Source of the DNA: Acanthaster planci
Taxonomy: Eukaryota; Echinodermata; Asteroidea; Valvatida; Acanthasteridae
Assembly (NCBI RefSeq): GCF_001949145.1
Contig: NW_019091628.1
Location: forward strand, 3,730 to 57,688
Length of the DNA: 53,959 bases
Direction: 5' to 3'
The notes below the pieces were generated by a model that saw only the letters and a list, made by a program, of their open reading frames with translations, did no database searches and was not told where the DNA came from. A program made the translations under genes and the position numbers. Positions 34,751-45,801 of this stretch are shown here, one piece after another; within the stretch, counting starts at the first letter, position 1, and every line of letters starts with the position of its first letter.

Positions 34751-37700
34751 TCAACGGAGTCCCAAATTTTGGACAACGAAGACGGCTTCGCCGTCCGTAC
34801 CACACACCAGCTGGTCGGCTTCCACGTCGAGGCTGTTGACAGGCATAGCGTTGGAGGGCAGTACGTGGTTGATGTCTACCTGGTGGGAGGGGTCACTGGC
34901 CAGCCAGGGGCTGGTGGGTGAGCTGGGCGTAGGCTTGGTGGGCAGTCCGCCAAGACCAAGGCTGGAGTAGATGGATTCCCCTTCACAAACAAACAAAAAA
35001 ATTTACCCAAATAATACTGCCCTCAACTGGAAAAAGTGTAGGCCTTGTGGTTAGGGGGTTGCAACTCAAGATCAGAGGGTCAGGGGGTTTGAATCCAACT
35101 GCTCCCCATAGGTTATGAAACACTCTGTAAGAAACACGGACTTGAAATGTTGATGGTCAGTTGTAGATCCTGGGGAACTGAAACCAAACAGGGCGTTCCA
35201 CGATCGAAAACAAATAAAAAATGAAGGCTTAATTTTGGACCAATCATCGTACAGCAACACATTCGAGGAAGAGTCTGAAGATATAAAAAACCACAACAAG
35301 GCATCAGTTGCTGGGACACGTTTTTCTCACCAGATCTGGCATTCTGCGCGGCTATCTGAGAAGCTGAAGAGGATCCGGAGCCGTTCCAGTGCAGAACGGA
35401 GCCATCGTCCGAACAGGTGAAGAGATGGTCAGAGAACGTGGGGTGAAACTTGACTTCCCAAACTGGCAGGAAGGACAAATAAGTTTGGAAACAATCGCGT
35501 AAGCAAAGGTTGTTAACGCGAATGAGGGAAACCAGTCAATAACTTACACTGGGGGTTTAGCCAGCGCTTAGAAAAAATGACTGTCCAAACTTTCCTTCAA
35601 ATAAAAACATGAACAAAACCTGGCATCTGAAATGGAATGCAGTGCCAAAAATACCCAGACATCACGGTCACTAAATCCTTCAATGAAACTTACTGAAGCT
35701 TTTCAGCCTGACATTCCTGATGAACTGAATATTATCATGAGAACTCCATTTTCAACACAATAGGGCCACTCTTCACCAAAAGAGCTCTGCAGTTCTAGTT
35801 TCTAGTATCAGGTGTACGTGCAATGGTACGTGAGTTTGAACCCCCTCACAGGTACCACGGTGCTTGCGTTCCGTTTGACCAACACCACCCGAATGGTGGA
35901 TGGTTTGGACCATAGAGTTGACCATTTGGAACGTGGCCCTGGGGCGCGGTTGGAAAGTTGGTTATCAATAGCCAATATAATTTATCACTATTCAGGGAAC
36001 CATTTCACATGAGATTAACTGTACAGGTGTCGCTGACCATGTATGCCGCAAGAGCTGCAGCCATTGGCAGATTTTACAAAAGTAGTTCAACTAGGGCCGT
36101 TTGGGTGTGGCTTTATTGCAGGTGCGCATTGGACCAGTGGATACAACTATGGTTCACGCCCAAACCTGCCCACGATTACCCCTCTCTACCCAGGAGCATA
36201 AATGGGTTACTGTGAGGGCAGCAATCCAATTTGCACGTGTCTTGAGCCGCTGCTGAGAGTTTATCTCATGGCCCACCCAACATGGGTCATGACTGTGAAG
36301 GACCTCGATACTCCTGTGATGACTCCTGTGCTATATAAGTGTACTATGATTACACTGTGCACGGTGCCAATTGGATAAGACTTTGGCTGAAGGGGGGGGT
36401 TATCAACTCACTCGGTCCCTCATGGCCGTCGAAGAGAGTGACGGGGTACTTTTCTCTCCTCAGGTCCCACATGTTCAGGACGCTGTTCTGGCTGCCGGCT
36501 GCAACCAGGTGAGACTGGGTGGGGTGGCGATCCACGCAATGCAGCGCCGTCATCTCACCAGTGCTGGTGATAGAAAAACAACTACAATCAGTCAGAAATG
36601 TTAACTTCAAGGTGTCAAGTTAGGAATATCTAGAGTTGGATATGAACCTCCAAACCCCCCAAAAAATAATGTACGACTGAGCTGTCTAGTCATATTTCGG
36701 TGGCCTTACGACCGTGATCTTCCCAGAGGCTCCAGCGTCCACCAAGAGGATTTGGAGGACTTTCCAGGTTTGAGGAAGACACAGCCAAGGTATTATCCCT
36801 TTGCATGGGCCTTGATGCCCTTCAGAAGCTCGAGACCAAAGAATGTATCACTGTCTTCAGGCACAGGGGAGGACCCTGGGCATTGTCATTGGGTGATGTC
36901 GGTAAACGGGGGTGTTTCTACAGCAAGGCAGGCAAAGGTTGTCTCCTGTCTCACAAATTTGTTAATTTACTCAGCCTGCCCAATGGACAATGCAACAAAC
37001 GCAGACCGTGGATTCTGGGGATTCACGGCCGCTCAGACACTGTCATGGCCAAGAGTGTGCTCTAGTATACTTGTTTTGATCACTGTTGTGTCTTAATTGC
37101 ATTTGGCAGGGTTAGCGCTGTTAAGGGAACTGAGGTTAGCTGTTTTGCAGCACAGCTGGAGATCAGAGTCCTGTGGCAACTTTTTCCCTGCTTCGCGCAC
37201 CAGCCTAGAGCAGAGAAACTTCTTTAAAAAAAGAACACTTACAGGAGAAAGACCCTCACAGGCTGGGAGTCGGGTTGTCGGAGATCCCAGATCTTCATCT
37301 GGCCAGTGGCATTGACGGTCACCACTTGGTTGGATTTCAGATAGGTGACAGCATTGATGGTACAACTGTCAGCTTGATCTGAAGGGACAATCACATTGAC
37401 ATTCACTAAATGACAAAGACAATGCACTGACCCATGCCATAAAATGTATGGAAGAGTAACCATGACCATTACTCGATTCAATTATCTTTGTTCACAATTA
37501 AACTACTCCATCAAAGTCTGCTCTTGAATAGGCGACATACGAGCATGGACATGTTTAGAAACTTCTTGAGGTCAACCGTGGGTTACACACTATTTTTTCA
37601 GGCAGCTCAGGGTGAAAAAATATGCAGCTTATTTATCTGACAGGGGAAAGTGTTTGACTGTGACAGGTTCGGTCAATCTCATGTCCACGCGTCTGATTTT

Positions 37701-40527
37701 GGTATGAATTGGTGTCTTTCTGAACTTTTTGACAACTGAACAGTGTGTCATTTCAACAAATAAACAGTTTGAAGAAAAAACGGACCTTTTCGGAACAAAC
37801 TTTACGTGTATTCGTAAACTGGGGATTGAATGTCTTCGCATTAACATATTTACAAAAACTGTAACAAAAGATAGAAGTTGCCGATGAAAAAAATTAAGTC
37901 AAATTCTGCATTGCAACCCATTAGAGCTTCAGCGTATTTGATCTGTGTCTCATCTTTCTACCTATGGTTCTGATGGGAGGCCCGTGTTCCAACCGTAGAA
38001 CATTAATCCTGCCATCCTCCCCGGCTGTCGTTACGTCGGTCCCACTGGCAGCCATGCTAGTGCATGGACATGCCCTAGATCGCAGTCGGTGAAGCCCCTC
38101 CCACTGTTGAATCCTGCGTAATTTCTGATATCCAGTTAAATGATAAAACAATAACAAGTAGGATTAGCTGTTGTTTAAATAACAAATTGAAATTAGACAC
38201 ACAGACTGTTTGAATAACATCAGTTTTTGGTCGACCATATACCAAGGCCAGATGACCTGTCACTTGGAATGTTGTCCACTTTCATTGGATCATAAAAGTT
38301 AATGGTTGGACAATGTCCCCTGTTTGACTGTGATCCCACCTTCTGCATTTAACAAAGCCAGGGTGTGCCCGGAACCATTCAAACAAGAGTGTACAAGACT
38401 TGCTTGGCTGGGGCTCGAACCTAGGACCTCCCGTTTCCTGGTGCATCCACTGTAGCCACTCAAACATCAAGCTTGGTTGGCCCAGTCCAATCCATTATTA
38501 AAGTGTTGGGTATGGAATCACACGGACAGTTTTTATACGACGAAAAATGCCAACACAAAGTCTTTCATGTTCAGACCCTCAAAAAAAATCTCAGAATCGG
38601 TGACGGGAAAAATTACACCTTTTCCTTCATTGATCTATCTCATCATTTTGTGAGACATATTTGTTTTATTATGCACATTTTTCTCAAGAGTCAAGTTAAT
38701 TCGTCAGTGAGAAATTAAAGTTGTGAATTCTTGACGAGTCTCACCCTACTTAATGTTTTTATTCTTTTTCTAACACTGGATACGACACCAAAGAGAGGTC
38801 AAAGCACTTTACAAAATTAACGAAAACACAAGTGTCATTAAAATACATTAAAAGCTCATTCTTAAAAACCCTTAAACAGTCTCCCTATTCAACAACGTGC
38901 AACTTGACCGTGTACATACATTAACCCAAACCCTCCTCAATCCTCCGACAGGTGAAGGATTGAGGAGGGTTAGGGTTAACATTTGATAACGCCCATCGAT
39001 TCTGATTGGTCAAGAGTCTGCGTGCTGTGCATGCAGCTCAACACGCACGCCATATAAGGAATTCTTTTAGACAAAACTACCAAATAAAATGAACGTGGGG
39101 TGCTCGGAAAAGGGAATGTAAAACAAGATCTTTGGAAATAAGTCAAATTTTGACTTCTTTTGACTCTCTCACTAAAAAAGGTATTTATGAGTGGGAATAA
39201 ATTTGTGCTTGGTCGGTCATAACGTGACATTTAAGACTGGCGCAGGACTAATGCCCTCACCTGTGGCTCGGGCATAAGTCGTGTCCATCCTCCTGAGCCA
39301 GTCTTCTTAAATGCACGTTTAAAACCGGCCAAGCACATATTTATTCCCTTATTAAAACACACGAACAAGAAACAAAAAGACACAGTAAGATAACAGAGGT
39401 TCTGTAGAAAATACAATGCTCAGGAAACTACTTGAAAAACCTGAGGAAAAAATATTCAGTATACCTGAGTTCCTGACATCAACTTGAACGCCTGGACAGA
39501 CCCGGCAGAGGAAGATGCCAGAAAGATGTCTTGATTAATGAACTGTGTGACAACAGAAAACAGTGAAGGGATTGGAATTATCAAAGACTGCAAGAAATTG
39601 GCACATAAAGACGATCTATGATTTAAACTGATTTGTGTTGAAGAACTTCTGAGGGACAAGTCATGAAAGCAAACTTTTGAAATGGGCAATTTTTTTTTTA
39701 GCGAGTAATTTGTAGGTTAAATCTAGTCTGCTACCTTTCCATCATTGACCATGTTCCACAATTATTCTGGCTCCTAACGAAAAGGCACAAAATCAAATTA
39801 GTAACCCCGAAAGACAACCTAAAAGAGGAACACAGAAGGAATAAATAAAAAGTATAGGCCTGAAATTTAAAACAGAAAGGTAGGCCCTAGGCCTGTAAGA
39901 AAGAAGATGTGAGGGAATTAAATGACATTGGACATGTTGGAGAACAGAAATGGTAAAAGACAACAAAACAATCACCTTCAAATCTGTCACGTCCCCCTCG
40001 TGCTTTTCCTGATAGACAAGCTGAGGCTCGCTGTCAATTCCATCTCCATCTATCTCACTGTTAGCGGCTTGGGAGGGATAGCCATCGAAGTCAGAAAACT
40101 TCTCACTCTGTTTTTTTAAGCCAGGTAAACGCCACAGACATATCCTGTTTTCCTGTAGTCATGAGAATTGAGATGTGTTTCATCTTTCGCTATCTATGGA
40201 CTTTAAACTTGAATTTTACCTCTTGTTATTTAGAATTTATCCACACATTTTTTTTTCACAAAACTGATTCTACACTAGTAGGCTTAGTACTACCATGTTT
40301 TATTTCTCCATGGTACTACTCAGGAGTAGCAAACGTCAAAAGGGTCAAAAGTAAACCCAAAAATAGAATTAAAAAGTAGCCGCCTTGGCCTAAAAATCCA
40401 TACTCACGTCATTATCCCAACTCCCTGTCACAAAGGTATATGATGGTTGCAAACCTTGCAGATCACCTGGCTGCCAACGAACTTTGTTCACTTTCTGGGA
40501 TACGAATTTGACGGAAACGCAAGCCAT
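34751..40527 (-). CDS. NUP43: Nucleoporin Nup43, complete CDS
   Basis: Eight exons: 40527-40408, 40152-39976, 39542-39465, 38124-37962, 37378-37243, 36563-36412, 35462-35331 and 34980-34751. All AG/GT borders and phases agree, giving 395 aa (human 380). It is a WD40-repeat subunit of the Nup107-160 (Y) complex of the nuclear pore, also found at kinetochores. It begins MACVSVKFVSQKVNKVRWQP with SYTFVTGSWDND, like human KFVSQKISKTRWRP and TFATGSWDNE. WD-type stretches follow: ENRICLW, TTAGEDGRINVLRL, VVTVNATGQMKIWDLR, TALHCVDRHPTQSHLVAAG with LNMWDLRR, and IWEVKFHPTFSDHLFTCSDD with GSVLHW. The C-terminus matches closely: SPWLASDP, NSLDV and LVCGTDGEAVFV. It lies directly upstream of LATS on the same strand. 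An acidic insert at about 60-80 is longer than in human. The start codon is the only ATG consistent with the first exon. Confidence 0.95.
35038..35106 (+). repeat. tRNA-derived SINE head in NUP43 intron
   Basis: GTAGGCCTTGTGGTTAGGGG (A-box-like) is followed by GGGGGTTTGAATCCAACTGC (B-box). It resembles a tRNA gene half but lacks a proper acceptor stem. It lies in the last NUP43 intron, antisense to the gene. Confidence 0.5.
38396..38466 (-). repeat. tRNA-derived SINE head in NUP43 intron
   Basis: On the minus strand: GAGTGGCTACAGTGGATGC (A-box) and CCTAGGTTCGAGCCCCAGCC (B-box, near consensus) with tRNA-like spacing. The acceptor ends do not pair well, so I call a SINE or tRNA relic rather than a gene. 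It lies in the intron between exons 39542-39465 and 38124-37962. Confidence 0.5.
38921..38979. mobile_element. 59 bp near-perfect hairpin flanked by TTAA
   Basis: The left arm TTAACCCAAACCCTCCTCAA and the right arm TTGAGGAGGGTTAGGGTTAA pair with one mismatch and continue inward through ATCC. About 13 bases form the loop. TTAA closes both ends. It is probably a collapsed TTAA-type mini-transposon sharing ends with the elements at 24431 and 25119. It lies in a NUP43 intron. Confidence 0.55.
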
Positions 40528-41789
40528 TCTGGAATAATTTCAACGCAGAACCGAACGTACAGGCATGATGCTACAGACATGTAAAAGGAAAGGAGTCCAA
40601 GAACCCGCGATTTCTATCCCTATTGGTGGCGCTATTTACAAATACACCTGTTGAGGGCAGACCAGTACGGAAAGCTTCCACAGACTACAGTGGCAAATAC
40701 ATTGTATCCCCACTTAAAAAAATCTTGAAAAATACTCACAAGCTTGTCGGGTGTTCATGTCACATATCAAATTCAAGTTCACTTCCTCGTCTTTCATTTT
40801 CCATTCAGTTTTAGTAGCTTAACTGATGACTTTCGAAGATATTTCTTTCCAGAGATAATCACCCCTCAAAACAGTCATGAGGCCTATATCGCCATTCTAA
40901 ATTGTTGCGGCAACACTTCATTGCAAAATAGAACAATTTTGAGGGTCCCTTTTGGCCCAATACTTTCAGATATACAAGCTGTCAGTCCTGCCGGTAGATT
41001 TCATCCTAATTCTTTACAAATTAAACCACCCAATCTACTTGCCAGGGGATACTCTAACAACAGAGAATTTGAAGCCTGCAAATCGTGGTTCGGTCTGCGG
41101 GGGCAAATTTGGACCTACTTACTGGTTTGCAAACACAGGTAAATCGTGAGTAGGAGTTAGTTCCGCGACTCCTCCCATCCCCTGCAGGCCCCATCCCGTC
41201 TAGAGCCCCCCCCCCGGCAGTATGGGTAACATTGAACGTTATCCTTTTAAAACTGATGCCTTCGAGTTTTAGATGTCATCAAACATTCACAAACTGCCCT
41301 TGTCCCCAGAAAATTAATTATGTCTACGTCTACCTATTCTCTGGACGAACGATTACGCAGTAAATGAAGTGACAGCTATTTAAACATGCAGTTCATTTGA
41401 TTGTCTCACATATTTCTTGATATTTTTCAATCCTTGCTTCAAGATTTTATAGTGCAGAAGACCCTATTAGCCAGTACTCAATTTATTTCAGTCTGAAGAC
41501 GAAAGGGCATACAACTTGTGCACGTTATGCGGCAGAGCCGAGGTGCAAAAAGGAGGAAGTTTCTCTCACATTTTCAACATGAAAGACTGGTTAAGTCACA
41601 GCGTGAATTCGTTTTTAGCCTTTGGGGCCTGTGACAAAATACTCTAATCGTTTTGAACATTCCACTTACGCTGTTCAAGTCATTTCACCAAGACGATCCT
41701 AACTTAGTCTCTGTTTGAGTCACATGACGTTTCCTAATTCGATCCACTTTTTATTAGAATTGTGTTCGCGTCATTATTTATTGAAATCT
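40528..41789. other. Spacer between NUP43 start and the 41790 gene
   Basis: It holds the NUP43 5' UTR and promoter and the downstream flank of the next gene. A GC-richer stretch with CCCTATTGGTGGCGC lies at about 40617-40632. A C run is at about 41206-41215. No coding sequence was recognised. Confidence 0.4.
41777..41782 (-). terminator. Candidate poly(A) signal very close to a stop codon
   Basis: On the minus strand, AATAAA begins about 8 bases after the stop codon of the single-exon gene at 41790. If used, the 3' UTR would be only a few tens of bases long. Confidence 0.4.
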
Positions 41790-43112
41790 TCAAACGGTAC
41801 TGTCCTCAGTGTGTCGATACTCAACTTCACATCGTCTCCTTCGTGACATCTGCATCATCTGATCCTCTTTGTCATCAATGACGTCACTTTCGAAACTGTC
41901 TTCATCCTTAATCCCCCTCTTTACGATACCACCGGACCAGTTTCTCTCAAGAAATCTCTCCACTTTGCTCAGCACGGTTTTGTTCTCCCGGCTCTGGTCA
42001 ACTTTCCGGAGGTGGAGAATCGTCTCTTCTTTCCTCGGTCTGTGGTCCTGTCTTCCGGGGGGACCGTCCACGGAGGGATTCTGCTCGTTAACGCTGTGGA
42101 ATTCATACGCCGCCCAGGGGTCGACGAGTCCGGAAGGAGACTTTGGCCGGGAGCTCTCTGGGGTGGCCTGCTTTGATTCCGTAATTAAGGACGTGCGATG
42201 GTGAAGGCGGCCATCATAGCGATGCACGGCACACAGGGAGCAGGGAGGGACGAATGGCCTATGTCTCATTTCAGAAGGAAACTGCCGATCGCTTGGGATG
42301 GAGACGGGGATCTTCCTGCGATTTGGTGGTGCGTACAAACGGCATATAGGACGGGGCGGATAGGCAGATTTGACTGCACGGTGTTGATCTCTTGGCTGGT
42401 AGTTCTTGAGTTTGTTGGTGTCTGCATAATGAACGCGGGTCTTGCTCGTCTGTACGGCAGGCTTATCGTAGAGCAAGTAGGTCCGATTCTTTGACTCCTG
42501 AAAGGAAACTATTTTAGACGACCTGGGCTTAGCGGCAGAGCGAGGCTTTTCGTCCACTGAGTGTTGAGTACTCTGTTTTCTTTCTTTCTCCCTCTCTTCA
42601 ATCTTCTTCAGTGATTCTTGCGTTCGTCTTGAGATTGTCAAACCTTCAAAGAGCAAGTCCACTGTCTTGGCAGGATGGGCCGGCTTGGCCGTTTCCTCTT
42701 GGTCTGGCCAATCGGGGTCATCCGTCTTGACGATGATTGGTTTGATAAGAGCCTCCGATCTCTTAGCCTGCGGGCCAAAACGGTGGACCGAGAGTGAACC
42801 TGGGGCGTTGTTGCCCAGAGCAATCGCCTCCCTCCTCAGCGTAGCCGATCTGGTCTCCTGGCGCGACAGTGGCATCTTGGGATCAACGTCGCGTCCCCTC
42901 TTGCAAAACGAAAGCGCAACCGGTGCGTCTCTGCGCGAGTAGAGTTCGTTCTGCACCAGTCGCTTCTGCCGCATCAGGTTGGCGAGAACAAGCTTCCGCT
43001 GTCTTTCGATTGAAAGCAAGGTGTTGGTGCTCGCCCGTTGCAGGATCAGGTTGGCATGCTTGGAGTGCTCCATGTACGATCCCTTCACGAAATACTCCTT
43101 AGTCTCGGCCAT
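41790..43112 (-). CDS. Uncharacterised single-exon basic protein, 440 aa
   Basis: The minus-strand frame opens 17 codons further upstream, but only with GTG. The first ATG is at 43112-43110, in a good context (GAGAATGG), and begins MAETKEYFVKGSYMEHSKHA. I do not recognise the protein. The N-terminal 60 residues look helical and conserved-like (NLILQRASTNTLLSIERQRK then LVLANLMRQKRLVQNELYSR). A Glu/Lys/Arg-rich coiled-coil-like stretch lies at about 165-185. The rest is basic, rich in Arg, Lys, Ser and Pro and probably disordered. One CSLC-VH pair near residue 310 is too little for a zinc finger. There is no signal peptide or membrane segment. No intron is visible. Both flanks are same-strand genes. 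The uninterrupted long frame and exon-like base composition make it a real gene. Function is unknown. Confidence 0.72.
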   Translation of the reverse strand: MAETKEYFVKGSYMEHSKHANLILQRASTNTLLSIERQRKLVLANLMRQKRLVQNELYSRRDAPVALSFCKRGRDVDPKMPLSRQETRSATLRREAIALGNNAPGSLSVHRFGPQAKRSEALIKPIIVKTDDPDWPDQEETAKPAHPAKTVDLLFEGLTISRRTQESLKKIEEREKERKQSTQHSVDEKPRSAAKPRSSKIVSFQESKNRTYLLYDKPAVQTSKTRVHYADTNKLKNYQPRDQHRAVKSAYPPRPICRLYAPPNRRKIPVSIPSDRQFPSEMRHRPFVPPCSLCAVHRYDGRLHHRTSLITESKQATPESSRPKSPSGLVDPWAAYEFHSVNEQNPSVDGPPGRQDHRPRKEETILHLRKVDQSRENKTVLSKVERFLERNWSGGIVKRGIKDEDSFESDVIDDKEDQMMQMSRRRRCEVEYRHTEDSTV

Positions 43113-45801
43113 TCTCGTCTTGCAGCCACGGTGAATAAATTCTAACAAGAGGGTACCCACACACTGGAGATCTCGCAGGGAGAGTACTTGTGGGGCTTAA
43201 GAACGTAGAAGTGATGAAATTTTCTGAAGCTCCCCTGCAAGACGTCTTGGAGAGTGATAGTCAACGGGAACTAACAATCAAGGTCTACGGATGATGTTTC
43301 AATGCGACTTCGTGTTATTTTGGCGTCATCTGAGACACGCTGAACTTCTGCAAATTAAGAAGTTCATTTAAAGCCTGTATTTCCCCTAGTTTGGGTGTCA
43401 TGCATCGTGAAAGCATTGATAGTGACATACACAACATGTATTCCCTCCCTTTCATTTTGCGGAATAACGGTCACGGCCGCCCACTAAGATCATATTTCCA
43501 TCTGTGAGAAAAGGAGAAATCGATCCCTTTCGATTTCTATCGAGGGGAGTTGAATCATTAACGTTTGAGACCGTAATTCGACCAAAGTGTTTACTCTCTC
43601 AGCAGGCTGCTAGGCTTGGGAGTAAACAATGAAGGACCCTGAGAGGGCAATGATGGAAATAAAGCGAGTTAATGTCAGCACTGGCAATTATGACGTTATA
43701 GTTGAGTGCTGTAAAACCATCCCAAGATGTTCTTCGTAAAGCGAAGGGTTGACAAAAAATCAAAACTCCTAAATAATTCACCTGTCTGATTAAGAATTCA
43801 TCGTGATGGTACGGTCAGAAACAAATCTAGGAAGGAAAAGCTATAGGCCTACACAGTTTTTTTTCTTGTCCTCAGACCCGATCTGCCAGGGGAAGTAGTT
43901 CCCTCCCCCTTGGCTACGCCATAATGGATACGCAATCGGTGCTGTATCCGTGAGGTCATGGATCATCAGAAGTCATAGACGACAAAGGCCTGAGGCGCTG
44001 TGGCTCATTTAGCCAGGGTGAGTGTGCCAGTTCAGTATTCCAACCGCGCCTTCCAAACCTGAAGCGCGTCCGAGGTTATTGGGGAACATCAGCACGCGCG
44101 TGCAATAGTCTTGTCCTATCGGCGTAGCCGTACGCCGACCCAAGCGCGTGTTTTCTTCTCGAAAGACCTTTCTTTTAACCCTTGGAGTAACCACGCCCCT
44201 AAAATTACACCGTGTAGCGACGTGGTAGTTGGCTAACAGAGCCTGAAAGTTGACCCCGGATGGTGCGCTTCCGGAACCCTTGGATCGGAAAAATAACGTG
44301 CACAGATTTTAGAATTTGTAAGATTTTTTCGTTAAGTTACTTCTTTAAAAGATCCAACTCGGAAAAGGGGCTTTGGAAAATATTTGCTAGTATATCAATT
44401 TATAGAAACTGAAAAATCACTTGACCTTAAAGTGAAATATCCAGCCAAAAACTGACCCATCACTTCCGAAAATCTAAAATACATGAAGAGCAGTGCAATG
44501 GGGCAGTCTCGTACGCAGATGAACATTTACGGTTTGACATTATTATGTCACTCCCTCGGTAAAAGCCGAAATAAAAACAGATCAACATATCTTTCATAAA
44601 TTTATAATTTATAATTAATAAACGTAAAGTAATATTCCACTTCAGTTACAAAAGATTCTAATCTTTTATCTAACCTATGCTAACAACAACTGCGTGATGT
44701 CAATTCAACGGAATCTGGAACCCATCGACTGCAAGTAGGTAAATCTTTACAACCTTGTACAATCTCGTTTTCACGTAAGCACGGGCCGTGAAAACAAACG
44801 TGCACAATAAACATGGAGACCTAGATACGGTATCACTGGACGTGAAAGGTCGTTAAGAAAATTCTTTTTTTACCCATCTCCAGATAACTTTTCCTAAATA
44901 TTACTCGAAGAAGATAAAAGAAAATTCCAACATGAGTGTTTCATTGGGAGGTTTCAGTTAGGAATTATTCTTCCCAAAATTATCTAACGTAATAGGACGG
45001 CCCAAAGTAAATCCCCATAGGAGGACCGCGCGAGGGTTCCGGAAGCTCGCTGCGTGACCTTTCACGTTCTGGCTCTATAGTGGAGGGCAATTCCAAACTT
45101 CAAAAGTGTATAAAGACGCACGTGATTTGTTCCCGGATCAGAATAAAATGAGGACATGATAAATCAGGATTCAGGGCTCGATACAAACCTGAGAGGCATC
45201 ATCATTACTACTGACAAAGTCATTATCATTCATTTTCATAATCCTTAATATACTCGGAGTTAATGTATACTCGGATTTATTTTCATGATACATAATTATG
45301 TGCTCGATTATGTTATTGCTTTCTTTTGTAAATTTCTGGTGAAATTTTTGAGAAAACAATTTTTTTAGTGAGGAATACAACTATGTTGAAGTTGGGAATT
45401 TTTAGCTTTTAATATCCTTTCCATGTTTTCTTCTTAATTTGGAAAGAATACGGGCGATTAACAATAGTGCGCCTCCAAGAGTTTGCCACGCGTTGACCAA
45501 TCACAATGGGCGAAATCTGTCGACCCAATGCGTGTTTGGAAAGGGTAGACAGATTCCGCGCATTGTGATGGGTCAACGCGTTGCAAACTCTTGGAGGAGA
45601 ACTATTGTGAAACGCCCGGGATTCCAAGCAAAATTATGTGATGAGCACAAATGAACAGGAAATCAGTGTACACTGTCTCCTGTTTTTTTTGTTTTTCAAT
45701 TAAGTAAAAATAAAAAGATAAATAAGGATCAAATTGTGACCAAACTTAGTTTTGCAGGGATTTCGCAAGAGCTCACAGGCGCGCCAACAGCTAGAGGACG
45801 A
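43113..45801. other. Spacer between the 440 aa gene and the fucosyltransferase
   Basis: No coding sequence was recognised. It includes the upstream region of the 440 aa gene (about 43113-43500), an AT-rich middle and one complete MITE at 45451-45618. A minus-strand AATAAA at 45276-45281 could serve the fucosyltransferase, about 520 bases after its stop. Confidence 0.4.
45451..45618. mobile_element. Palindromic MITE, copy 1 of 2
   Basis: A 168 bp element has inverted ends CGGGCGATTAACAATAGTGC and CGGGCGTTTCACAATAGTTC (right end inverted). They continue to CCAAGAGTTTGC and CGCGTTGACC, so nearly the whole element is one imperfect hairpin. A second copy is at 51524-51699. No protein frame. It lies just downstream of the fucosyltransferase stop, perhaps inside its 3' UTR. 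Confidence 0.88.

Noticed and set aside
38396-38466. Functional tRNA gene
   Set aside because: The A and B boxes are good, but the ends do not form a 7 bp acceptor stem and the anticodon arm is poor. SINE or tRNA relic fits better.
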